Shown in pieces: positions 25,107 to 36,700 of a stretch of 64,000 nucleotides of DNA. The notes below the pieces were generated by a model that was not told where the DNA came from, made no database searches, and was given only the letters and a program-made list of their open reading frames with translations. This DNA comes from Thysanoteuthis rhombus (lineage: Eukaryota; Mollusca; Cephalopoda; Oegopsida; Thysanoteuthidae): positions 44,039,179 to 44,103,178 of the forward strand of contig OY735207.1 in the NCBI GenBank assembly GCA_963457665.1, written 5' to 3'. The number at the start of each line of letters is the position of its first letter. Positions within the stretch are counted from its first letter, which is position 1. The position numbers and the translations under genes were made by a program.

Positions 25107-27493
25107 GTATAGATATAGATAGATTATTTTTTATTTTATTAAAGGAAAATTGTATGAAATTCAAAGGTTCAAGTCTCTAATGGCATTTGCTCCCTAGTAC
25201 AATGTCAGTCTTTTGCTGCTCCATTCCCTGATGGCTTTTCTCCTTTGACATGAGTTTTAAAGGGTAAATGAATAGCCAGCATTTGTCTATGTTGAAGATC
25301 TAGAATTTTTTTTCCAAATTCAGTACCTTTTGTGGTTGCTGCCACTGGATATGAATTTGGTGGCCCCTGGGAGAGCACACTGTCATTGATCTTCCATGGA
25401 GCAGCGTATGAGCAAGAAAGGACTTGGTGCACAATCAAGTGCCAGCTTGGCAAGATTCTCTGTTAATTGGTGACAGAGCATTGGTTGAGATGGTTGCAGG
25501 ACAACCTTCTTGCTGTATTCAGCAACTGGTATTCCTACCTGGATAATGATCAGGTTTGACGATGCTTAACTTTGGTGATTATACAAGATCCAGTGTATCC
25601 AACATGATTTGGCTGTTTATTTTACTTTGGAAATATTATGAAATTGCTGCACTAGGGGTAAAATGTAGCACAAGCTAATACTCCCCGGACACAAAAGCAA
25701 ACCAAGCGTGACTGTCTGACTGATTGCTTTCTTCCGTGAACTCTCATAAAGCAATAAAAGAAAGTTTAAATTTGAAATTCCGGGAATAGGTAAGCCATGA
25801 GAATATATATATTATATATTTTTTACCTTGATTTTGACAGAGTTGCTACAATATCAATCTGTTATAAGGTTCTGTTCACTGAAGGAACTTGAAACAAGGT
25901 ATTGGTGTATACTGTTCTATTTATTGCTCTATATATGATTTTTTTTGCATTAAGCGTTCATAATTTGTGTGTATGTGTGATATATAAGAATGGATACTCT
26001 TATAGATCTGAGTCAGTTTTTGCTATCATATGTGACCACTGCTATTGGAGAGGAATATATGTATGTGTTTCTTGCTTGATGAACAGTCTTGCTCATGATG
26101 AAAACCTTTTGAAATATCAATATCATTTCTTGTAAATCTGTGGAAAAGGAAAAAAAAAAATTTGGTTAGTCAGATGGGAGTCAAGTGTTATGACTTTTTG
26201 ATATTGTTTTGACAGGAAATCATGTATGTATGTATGTATATATGTATATATGTATGCATGCATGCTTTTTGATGTGTGGATGTATTTTAGTAAGTTTACA
26301 GCAAGTAAGCTCTCTTGTCTTTTGTGCATTTGTGTATGTTTTGCTTGTTTTTGTTTGTTCCTGTCGAGTCCTTGTGGAGCATAGGGCTGCAACCACTCCG
26401 CAGCTGTTTCAGTAGCAAGTAGGTTCTTGTGGTTTGAAGTTGCTAGCCCCCACACCAAACCATCCTCTGTCACCCAGGCATGGGGTGGGTCAAGCTGTGG
26501 CAACTGCCTTGATGGAGGCTTTCTCTGTTACGGTAACCTTATGGACAAATTTGCAGGGTTAAAGAGTTGCTAATACCCTGCTATTCACCAAAAACTGGGG
26601 ATGGTGTGAAGTGGATCCATATCATTCCTAATCAATTTTAAATTCTTTGTACTCACTGGACACGTCTATTCATGTATGTGGAAGTGTCTATAAAATTGTT
26701 TGTGATTCTGTGTGCAAAACTCATTTCTCACCAATTATCTTCCTTTTTCCTGCTCTCGGCAAAATTGTCAGTTATTATCTCTTGTCAATGTTCACTATTT
26801 ACTTTGAAAGAACGTTGCCTGTATCTGCTTATTTCCAACTTGGGCTGAGTTCCCTCTGCTTAGAATCATTTTATGTTTTAAATTTTCATTTCAACTTGTT
26901 TTACCAGTTTTGTGCATGTGCATATTCTTTCCTGGTTTATGTGTCCCCGCCCAGTTTATATACATATTCCAGTAGATGTTCGCTCATTTCAAGTACTTTA
27001 GCCTGTGTAAGCTTTAGGTATGAACCGATAAAAAAAATATGTAATGTGTGTGTAGATATACTTTAACTAGTACTTCTTATTTTAGAAAAAAATCTCATTG
27101 TAAATACTGTGATCTAGCTGTTGGCAAATGTTTCATGCTTGTGATTTGTGACTGAATGTACACCCTTTTTGCTAAACACCTTTTATGCTAAAATGAACAC
27201 TTTTCATCGTTCTGCTACCCTTACGGACAAACCTACGTATAGCAACTCATTGTTGATTAATCCTTACACTATTACCTATCCTCAAGTCCTGCCTTTTTGG
27301 TATGTTCATTTATGCACACTCACACATATATATATTCAGAGGTTGGCAATTAATGATTTGTTTATCATTGTCCCATATGTTGTTGCTTTCTGTGGTTTTA
27401 GATATGTAGATCTAACTCTTAAGTAATATCTTCACTTATGAGAGGATTGCAGTTGAATCAAGATCTGTGCTGATAACTGTTAATGGATTCCTG
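21826..27493. other. AT-rich noncoding stretch with scattered repeats
   Basis: It includes (TA)n at 25081-25107, an ATGT/ATGC tetranucleotide tract at about 26221-26266, T-rich tracts near 24166-24236, and the dispersed repeat listed at 26365-26460. Open frames such as 23356-23772 and 26647-27066 translate to Cys/Phe/Leu-rich low-complexity sequence and are not supported as genes. Confidence 0.45.
26365..26460. repeat. Dispersed repeat, copy 1 (partner 40833-40910)
   Basis: Shared blocks in the same order are CAACCACTC, TTTCAGTAGCAAGT, GTTGCTAGCCCC and ACCxAACC. The partner lies at 40833-40910. Confidence 0.55.
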
Positions 27494-27625
27494 GTGTAGA
27501 ATGATGGTTAGCAAGATCGACTCAGTATTCACACTATTCACTAAGGTAGTGAGTCAGATCCTTACTGGGTTGCCTACATTTGTGACCTTGGATCAGACGA
27601 AGCTAAGCTTCGTAACTATTTATAG
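27494..27625 (+). repeat. SINE-like tRNA-related repeat, single copy
   Basis: It contains GGTTAGCAAGATCGACTCA (A-box-like) and TGAGTCAGATCCTTACTGGG (weak B-box-like), followed by TTGTGACCTTGGATCAGACGAAGCTAAGCTT. The same order occurs in the copies at 33550-33935 and 36740-36985. Confidence 0.45.
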
Positions 27626-28379
27626 ATAATTGTAACTTGTGTAAATGTGAATTTTTAACGTCCAGTGAGTACAAAGAATTCGGGTAATCTTTCAAGCCCT
27701 CGGTATATATTGAAATAGACCTGAATAGTCCTTTTGAGATTTACACACGCACGTGCAAACCTAAACCTTCAGAGAAATTCTCAAGTAGATTCTTGTTGTT
27801 TTGGTTGAAAGTATGAACGTGAGATGAATTTGAATGGACATTACTAATACCCAACCTTGCACCATTCCTTAGTTGAATTGTGTATCGAACATCCTCGTAT
27901 AACAAATATCTTCCTCTCTAAACATAACCTGAATATACAAAAATAAGCACATCTAATTATATAAAGAAACACTGCTCTCATCTGCTCTCATTGAGTGTTT
28001 CTTAGTGGAACTCAGGATTTTTTTTATCATTAACATTCACACATTCCAAGGCCTTCCTTTATGTTGTAAGTAGTTATTTGATGCTGTAGGAAAGATTACA
28101 CCTGCTTGTTTCTGATTCCTAATTGTGCTTTTTATATTTTGGGAGAACAGGTGTCAGTACCTGTCGATGTATATCCAACTTTTCACTTGCTCTCTACAAA
28201 ATGGATAAAAATGTTCATCTACAAAATTACAAAAATAAACTGTAGTGATTTTGAAAGAATATATTTTGATATATCAAGAAAAAGAGTTGTAATCAGAGGA
28301 AACAGTTCGATTTTCTATTTTGCGTCTTCTTCAGATGTTCCGATGATGGTGTGAAATTTTATCGAAATATGATCCAATT

Positions 28380-29050
28380 CAAGCAATAACCTTTTGATCT
28401 TTTGCAATTATTTAGGTTTAATAGTCAATTCATACTAATTCATACTAATTCAGTAAAAGCATAAGTTATGGCTTCCTTTATTATTGACCCTTACATTACA
28501 TAGTTCAAAATGCGTATCCTATTTCTCTAAGCTCTGACAGTCAGTTGAAAGGTTTGGGGGTCTGTAAGTGAGGTGGAGCCTTCCATTCAGCTCATGTAGG
28601 ATCCATTTTCTCTATCTTTCTAACCTTTCTCATTTTCTTAATATCACATATGGTTGCTGTTGAAGTCTTAGTCTCCAGAAAGTGCTTGAACATTGGTCAT
28701 TGGCCACTGCTGTCAATGATTTTTCGTCATTAAGAACTTGTTTTGGCCTCACCCAAGATTTATTATTGGTATCCATATTTCAAGACTTAAACCTATTGAA
28801 CCAACTCTCAACAGTTCACACTGAAGCATTCTTCATTCCAAATGTTTTGTTGGCATTATCAGCAGCTTGAGCAACATTATATCCATATTTGAATTCTTAC
28901 TTGAAAATTAATCTAACTTCTTGGGTAGACACCATTGCTGTTAGAGGCACAAGCCTAATAAGGAAATATCTGTTTACTTTGAATCTGCAAAAAATATGCA
29001 ATTAGATTAAACCATTCACTTTTAACACAATTATCTTTGATGTATAGAAA
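28380..29050 (-). mobile_element. Mariner-derived dispersed element, copy 1
   Basis: The segment aligns end to end with 51165-51845. On the minus strand the segment around 28690-28870 contains the pieces TVESWFNRFKS, VRPKQVLNDEKSLTAV and KMRKVRKIEKMDP, broken by stops. This is the pattern of the HTH_48 mariner transposase N-terminus (second HTH ERTVQRWFxKFRSG, linker PRSGRPxxLND, then VRKIxKWVPHELS). The catalytic domain is not recognisable. It is a dead or MITE-like derivative. Confidence 0.55.
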
Positions 29051-30698
29051 AAAAAAATTTTTTTTTCTTATATCTTGCCCGTTTGAACTTTTTGTGAAAT
29101 AACTAGACTAAATATCCAGAAAAAATGACAAATTGTACTTTACTAGAATTCATCCAAATTTTTTTCTTTTTTCCAGAAAACCTGACCTTAGGATTATCCA
29201 CTGATTACAAGTTTTATCCTGGTTACCTGTGCCTGTTCATCCTTGACATAATCATGTTACATTTATCAAGATTAGTGCGGGGCGTACGTAGACCCCATAC
29301 GCGGATCTCAACAAATGGTTTACTCAGGCCAGTCGCATTTAGACATGAATCTTGTCCTGCAATACCGCATACATTTTTTGCCTCGGGTAAGTTCTGGGAT
29401 TGTCTATCATCTTGAGCTTTTACTTTTATTTTTTATTTTTTTTATTTTTCTTTTATTTATTTATTTATTTTTTAATGTTAGATTATACTGTCTGGGAATT
29501 TATGGTTATGTTTAGATTAGATAATGTAGAATGTTGTCAATTTTCCACCTGAAGTTCACATTAACAGTCCAGTGTCATCTGGTCAGTTAGTTTAAATCTC
29601 ACATCATTGAAATAATGTTTTGTTTCTGGGTTCATAAGCATTGGCTGAAAAAAAAATTTGAATACTAGAAGAAATCTATGATGTTACTTTTTTATCTGGC
29701 ATATTGTAATTGAAAACCAACTAAGTTTGGTAATATAAGGTGTGCTTGGTTAGTGGTAATGATGCTTTGGCCTCAAAACCTTGTTTAACTCTAGGATCAT
29801 TATCGGAATGCTCTGTTGGCTGTTGCATCCACAGCTGAATATATACGAAATGTCATTGACCTACTTATCACCACATGGGTTAATTTTCTTTCTTCTGCTA
29901 ATGTTCTATTTGAAGCTTTAAATGACCTGGATTCTCCTTTGTTGAAGATATTGACCTTTTTACGTCCATGTTGGCCTATAAGTTTATATAATGGCTAAAT
30001 CGAAATATGACTTTGTTGCAGTATTATTCATTGGGGGTCTATAGGATACACTTGACTCTCTGGCCTTGGTTGGCAGCCAGTCAAAGAGACTGATTCCAAG
30101 CCAGGAATGGATCCCCTGAGGCAGTCTGGTGGTAAACACCACACTACTCTTGCTGACAAAAAGACCACCAGTTGTCACATCTCAGCGTACCACTGGAAAA
30201 CAACATTGGACGTTGTGGAATCATCCTATGGCAATGAGGCTACCACTTTGAAAACATTCACCCAGAAGTTGATGTTCAAATCTCTTGCCCCTGAATGTGC
30301 ACCTCAAGAATTGAACTTGTCATCCACATTCAGGTACACCGATGACACTATAGCCAGACATCATCAGAACAATAGTCAACCTACTAAATGACTAGTTTTT
30401 GCTCTAAGTAGTTGGTCATTTATGTAAATTGTGGTCTGAGTTTCTGCTTTTGGAGAAAATTCAACTTTCAATATTATGTGGTCAGTAGCTTCAAGTCAAA
30501 TTGTGTGTGTGTGTACACGTTCGTATACGTTCTGAGCTTATGATCTACTGTCTTTGTCTTGGTAAGTGTTAGTGGTTATGCTGTTTGGCCTATTTTTCAG
30601 AACAAACTGCTCGCGCTCTGTGTGTTTCTGCAGTCCGCTCTCTCCCGCAAAACCTCCCCAACCCGAAACCAAGAATACCCAAGAAAGAGAAGAAGAAA
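29051..30698. other. Noncoding region upstream of the HAD gene
   Basis: It includes an AT-rich part, a CpG-containing patch at 29275-29390 ending in a donor-like GGTAAGT, and unannotated mid-complexity sequence at 30060-30390 with a 94-codon open frame that matches nothing recognised. The last 100 bases before the HAD start are CpG-rich and probably 5' untranslated sequence. Confidence 0.4.
30601..30698 (+). promoter_or_regulatory. 5' leader of the HAD gene
   Basis: The sequence between TTTTTCAG (30593-30600) and the ATG is locally rich in C and CpG and free of stops in the HAD frame. TTTTTCAG could be a 3' splice site for an upstream untranslated exon or could lie near a transcription start. 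No TATA box is evident. The bases around the ATG, AAAATGG, have A at -3 and G at +4, a strong initiation context. Confidence 0.4.
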
Positions 30699-30784
30699 AT
30701 GGGCCTTGTAATCTTTGATAAAGATGGCACCTTAATTTGCTTCCAGTCCATGTGGGTTCCATGGGCAAAGAATTTGGCAAAGAA
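30699..30784 (+). CDS. HAD gene, coding exon 1
   Basis: It encodes residues 1-28 and two bases of codon 29, including the nucleophile motif DKDGT. It ends at a perfect donor, AA followed by GTAAGT. The start is supported by strong ATG context and by the motif beginning only six residues in, usual for HAD proteins. Confidence 0.85.
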
Positions 30785-33700
30785 GTAAGTATACAAATTC
30801 CTGCATTTTCTGGTGTCGAGGATACTCTGGCCTCAAGGACACACCCAAATTTTAACTGTCAAAATTTAAAAAAAAAAAAAATTGTTTATATGTTGGGAGT
30901 TGTGAATAATCCTAGAAAAGGTGTTATTTTCTTTTCAATTTTACATGCTATCGATCCATTAAACTCTACAACCATCCAGATTTTTGTCAGGGTTTTTTTG
31001 GGGATGGGATTCTATTTACAATATGACTATAATGCTATAGTTGGCACTTACATTCTGCCGTCTTAACGGAGTTAGTGACAACCATTTCCATACCACAATC
31101 ATGGTTTCTACCTACTCTGTGTCGGCTGCTCTTTGAAATTCTTTCAAACAATTCTATTTTTCTACCCAAAAGGCCAACAAGCTCCTCCCCCCCCCAATTT
31201 TCTATTTCATGCGTTCATTCATTTTCTCACAAATGAAAAATTTGCAAACATTACCCCTACTTAAGGTGTCCCAATTATTCATGAGTGTTGTTTTTGTTTC
31301 AACTTCATATTTTTTTCCCTACCCCTGTACTTCCAGTAAGATAACAGAAAGTATGTGCTGACTATAGTATTATAGTTACATTGTAAATACCCCCACTTCC
31401 ATGAGACTTGAAGAATTTTCTTTCCTAAAAATGACAAATTTCCAGATGATTGTAGGTCTCTGGACAGTTGTTGGGTCTAATCTCATAATTCTCTAAATGT
31501 TTGTTATTCTGTCTGTTTGTGACAGCCTGCTGCAAAAACCATTCAATAGAATCTTATGAAATTCTCTGTGTGTACCCATGTGACCTCCATAGTGAGGAAA
31601 TAAGAATTATTTTGCTGCACATGTTTCAGAACTGTCAAGTAATTTTGTAAATAAAAAGTATTATCCAAAAAGTAATTTTACAGATCTTGATATGTCTAAT
31701 CAGCAAAATAAGTTTCTTTTCTTTTCTTATTTCAAACAATTAAGTAATGGCAAGATTTTGTTATGAGTTTTCTTATGCAATGTGTTTTTTTTTTTTTTCC
31801 CCCGAATTGCAATTTTAGAAAAGTTTTGTATTTTGTAAACCACGTCTTTTTTTTTTTCCCTCTCTTTGCAGGTTGTCACAAGTCACTGGGCTCCCCTTGG
31901 AGAATAAAATCTATGATATGCTTGGATACTGCACCAACTTGAACAAGGTGGTCCCTGGTTTGCTAGCCGAAGCAACTGGTCCTATCATAAAGCAGGAGCT
32001 GATCAAGTTGTTGGTTGCCGAAGGCATCGATGAGGACAAAGCCCGGAAAATAGTTTTGGACAATGTGGAGTATGGGGACAACAAGAACCCATCAACTCTC
32101 CGCTCGTTGGCTGACTTGCAGATTCTGTTTAAAACTTTGAAACAGAAATCCATAAAAGTGGCCATCTGCACTGCAGATTGCCGCCAACCGACCGAGGAGC
32201 TGCTTGAGGAGCTTGATTTGACAAAAGATGTGGACCTCATTTGCTGTGGGGATGACTCTACCTCTAAGCCGAAACCCTCCCCGCACAATGCACTAATGAT
32301 CTGTGATAAATTGGGTGTGTCCCCCTCAGAGGCTGTCATGGTTGGAGACACAAAAGTGGATGTGATGATGGGTAAAGCTGCTAATCTAGGACTCAGTGTC
32401 GGTGTCTTGAGTGGTGTTGGGGGCAAGATAGATCTTCAGTCTGATGCTGACCATCTCATCCAGAATGTTCAGGACCTTTTACCTCTTATAATGCCTAGTG
32501 AAGAATGGAAGGATTGTTACGTCTACTCTGCTGATGAACGGGTCCTGATAGAGAAGCATCAGGGTGAGGAACCCGCCACTGGCCCCAACCTCATGGTCCA
32601 AAAGGTTTCCCTCGTTGTTTTTGATTTGCATGGAACTTTACTGTGTCCGAAGTCTAGCTGGATTAAGTGGGCGCAAGATATTGCTTCCAAGTAAGTGTGC
32701 ATTCTTATTTACTTGACACCTGTGAAGGTGTGTTTAATAGTATTGATTTAGGAAGGTACTATACACCATCTTGCTCTTGTTTTTTTTTTTTTTTAAATTT
32801 TTATTTTTTTCTTCAAATGAAGAATATACAAAAAATCTTAAACTATTTGAAAAGCAAGGAAGGGGGTGAGGAAAGCAGGTTTTGTTAGTTACTCAATAGA
32901 AACTGTGTTGTGACCTACATTATTTGGCAGCATGCCTTATGGGTGGGGATGATCATTTAAAAAAATTGGAGAAAAGTGTGATCAATGAATAACTTGCTTC
33001 CCTTGTCTTTTGTTTGGCAGCGATCGCTAAGAATTCTGAATTTCCAAAAAAACAAGCATGAATGCTGCCAGATATAGGGGGACCAATTTAGCATGAAATT
33101 ACATTTTAACCCATCCCCCCCCTAAAAAATTTTTAGAGATTAGTTTAAAAAAAAAAAAAACATAAGTTTTCTTCTAGACATAAGGATTAAATGTTTAAAT
33201 TTCAGCCCTCTAATTTCATTGGTGTAGCCTATACACACGAAACCTAGGTAGCCAGCCAGCTAGAGATGCCTAAAACCTGAAAAAAACCTTTTACAATTTT
33301 GGTTGACAGTTTTGAATTAGCAACAAAATGAAACTTGATTACTGAATGATAATATCAAGCATTCTTTGCAAATAAGTTTTGGGGCCCCACTCTCTAGCAC
33401 AGTTGTGAGTTTGCTCATCTTACAGAATAATTTACATGAGTTCAATCTTCAGTGGATGAACCAGCAAAAAAAAACAAACTCTGGAGATTCCCAAAATCTG
33501 TGCATGATATGGAGGTAATCAAGCATAAAAAAGTTGTACTTCCCACATGTTAGCTAACTAGTCTCATCTAGTGTAATGGGCTTGATCCTCATTTGTGCTT
33601 CAAAATTGTGGTTATGTTCCAGACTAAGCGTATCGAATATTTAGGGGGCCTACCGTAGTAGATGGTTTGCAGGCTCATCTTGCAGACCAATTCGTTAATT

Positions 33701-36700
33701 GATTATCTAGGTGGTGCCCCACATTAAACTGAAGTTAGTAACTCGTATTTAATGTATGCTTGTGTGTACCTACTGTAGAAATGATGCTTAGCAAGCTCAT
33801 CTTACATACCAATATGTAAGTGTTTAGTTTGATTCTCACTTGGTGTGTCAAACTTGTGGCTTTCTGCTGTATTAAGCTTAGTGAATAAGGGTGTCTACTC
33901 TAGTGTAATTGTTAGCAAGCCTTACATGCTTCTCCTGTTACTTGAATTTTTATTATTAGAATGTTCCAATCTTACATCCTTCCAAATGTTTTTATCTCTA
34001 GAATTTCTGCTCTTTGATTGCTATGTTATTTTGAATTTTTTTTTTTTTTTTTTTTCTGGGGACCTTTCTCTAATCTTGGGGATTCTAAAACGTGTTGCTC
34101 AGTTGTTAATCTATAAATATCAATTCAGTTAATTTCAGTGGTAATATGGTAATAGTGTCTTTAGATAAATCAAAGATAAGACTTAAATTTTTCAGGATTT
34201 TTTTTTTTTTTTTTTTTTTTTCCTCTCCTAACAACCCCAAATCCTAGAACAGGGGTTGGCAAAGTACGGCTTGCAGGATGGATTTAACCCATTGAATCTG
34301 TGATGTTGGATACCTAAGTTCTTTGTTTTCCTCATCTATATGCGAATATCAAACAATCAGATTTTATATTGGAAAATAGTGTAAAGGGCTCATTTTTTTT
34401 TTTTTTATTCAAAAAAAATTAAAAAAAAAGATTTTTATCCACTGACTATTTCATTGGTAAAAATGTACCAGCTATTAGTTCCTATGCATTCCTGGTGTTT
34501 AGTTGATATACACAGGATTTTAATCACAATTTAACAATATTAGTTGCCCTCGACCTAAAGGAAAAAAGTTGGTTGAGGATATAGAAGTTAGAATATTCTC
34601 CTATAATGAAAAAAATATCCAGAAAAAACAAACAAAACAAATCATTAAAGTAATTGAAAAAAACCCTATAAAAAACAAGCTGTTTCTATAGCCTTGTATG
34701 ATCGTTTCAATTTTCATTCACCTTGGCCCATGTGACATAAAAAAAAAAAACATTTCTAAATCAGACCCCTACCAAAAAGGTTTGCCAACCTCTGTCCTAG
34801 ATTATCAAATTTAAAATTTCTTTATAACTTTTTATGCTCTTGGTTTGAAATTACCATCTGATTTTTCATTTTTGTAATGTGAAAGGAACTGTTCCTTTTT
34901 CTCATTATTTAAAAGTAAGCATCTCCTTTGTTGAAAAGTAATGATATATCTCCCTTTGTTTTGAGAATTAAGGGTGCAAAAGTGAAATAGCGCCACATGG
35001 ATCTAAGTGAAAGATTCATTGTTTGATAATGAATCTTTCGGCTAGGTCCATAATTATGTCAAAACAAGGATTGCATAATGAGAATAATGAGTACTGGTGA
35101 AGACTGGGGTGGTTGGGTAAACCTTTGAATGGTTAAAATCTGGTCCTTCAAAATGATAAAGGAACCTGATGAAAAACTGTCTAATCTCACTAAAAAAAAA
35201 TATATTTTCTGTTCTATTTACTTTATTATTTTTAGTCTCTTATAGTCAGTGTATTCTGTGATCTTGTTCTAGTTGAAAAAGCAGCATTCTCTGATACGTG
35301 CCTACTTTACTGTAAATTTGATCTCAGTTCGTAAAGTCCTTGTGAAATCTCATGTGGCTTAGACTTAAACAAAAAATTAAATGTATGAAAATATTGGGAT
35401 ATATGAGTACATCAGTATTTAATCTGACAAAACGGGAAGATGAATTTTTGTCCATCTCGCCAAGCTCAATGTTGGATAGGTCGACTTTGAACTTGATAGA
35501 TTTTTTACCTGTTAAGTTTCTCCACTTACCTGATATAATACTTAATTAGAATTCCCTCCCTACCGATCCCATTGTCTTTTTGTTGTTTTTCTGTCATTTT
35601 TATTCTCACCTGCAGGCTGGAGGAACTAAGCCATCTGAATCTCACTGATAAAGTGTTTGCCCTTCTTGGTGTGTGCCAGGTATCATTAACACTCCGACAT
35701 GGCCTTCTGACTGCCCGACCCAAGATTGATGTCAAAGAGGCCCTTCGAGTGCTCCTGCGTGAAGAGGGTCTTGGCTATGAGGAGTCATTGGTGATTGTCA
35801 ATCAGGCGTGGAAGGATTGCAGAGGAACTCTCTATGGTGATCTCAAGGTGCTTGGTGACATCCAGTCACTCTTCAAGAACTTGAAGCAGAATAATGTTCG
35901 AATAGCCATCACTTCTCAAGACTGTCGGGAGGAGTTGTTCAAGATATTTAACAGGTATAACCTCATGAAGTATGTGGACATGATGGTATGTGGTGATGAT
36001 ACTCGCAAAGAATTCAACTCTATCAAACTAATCTGTGATGAATTGAAGATTGATCCGGAAGACACGATTGTGATAAGTGACTCCCCCATTAAACTCGATG
36101 GTGGTAAGGAAGCCCAGGTTCAGGCCAGTATTGGGGTTTTGAGTGGTGTTGGCTCTGAAGATGATCTGGCACCTCATGCTGACCATATTGTGTCGACGGC
36201 CTGGGATATCTTTGACCATGTCTCTTATCTTCAACCCGGACAAAAGAAAGCGCAAGAGAAAAAAGGTAATGATTGACTGATGCAGCTATGAGAACTTTTG
36301 TTTCTTTTAGTTAAGAAACAATTGCTATGATGAAAATGTTTAAGTTTCTGTTCATATAATTATTGATTTATCTATGACTTGTTTTTAATTTTTATTTCTG
36401 AAATCTTTTTAATTTTTAAAATACTTGTTATATTTTAAGGTTATTCTCTGCAAATAGTATATTATAGATTTACAATTCGTATAACCAAGGTACATAAAAC
36501 AAACACGTATGTAGATTAGGTGTTTTTTTTTTTTTTTTAAGAAGGGAAGTATGGATTCTTTTCAGACATTATACAGAAAATGAATGAGCTATATAATAGC
36601 GAAAACAATGAATTAACGAAGATGGCAATGTCTCGGGCATTATTGTGCCATCTGAACATAAGACAAGGGCTGCTCAAAACGTAATCATTTATTAGATTGT

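Noticed and set aside
26647-27066. 139-codon plus-strand frame
   Set aside because: Low-complexity hydrophobic translation of AT-rich DNA with no recognisable family.
29275-29397. CpG-containing patch ending in GGTAAGT as an exon
   Set aside because: A donor is present, but there is no convincing acceptor, no frame of known family, and no link to neighbours.
30107-30391. 94-codon plus-strand frame just upstream of the HAD gene
   Set aside because: No family was recognised, no splice sites fit it to the HAD frame, and an independent start is unsupported.
30585-30698. N-terminal extension of the HAD protein upstream of ATG 30699
   Set aside because: The frame is open but has no ATG. ATG 30699 has strong context and starts directly before the HAD nucleophile motif.
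31911-32426. 171-codon minus-strand frame
   Set aside because: It is the antisense shadow of HAD exon 2, Ser/Thr-rich and without homology.
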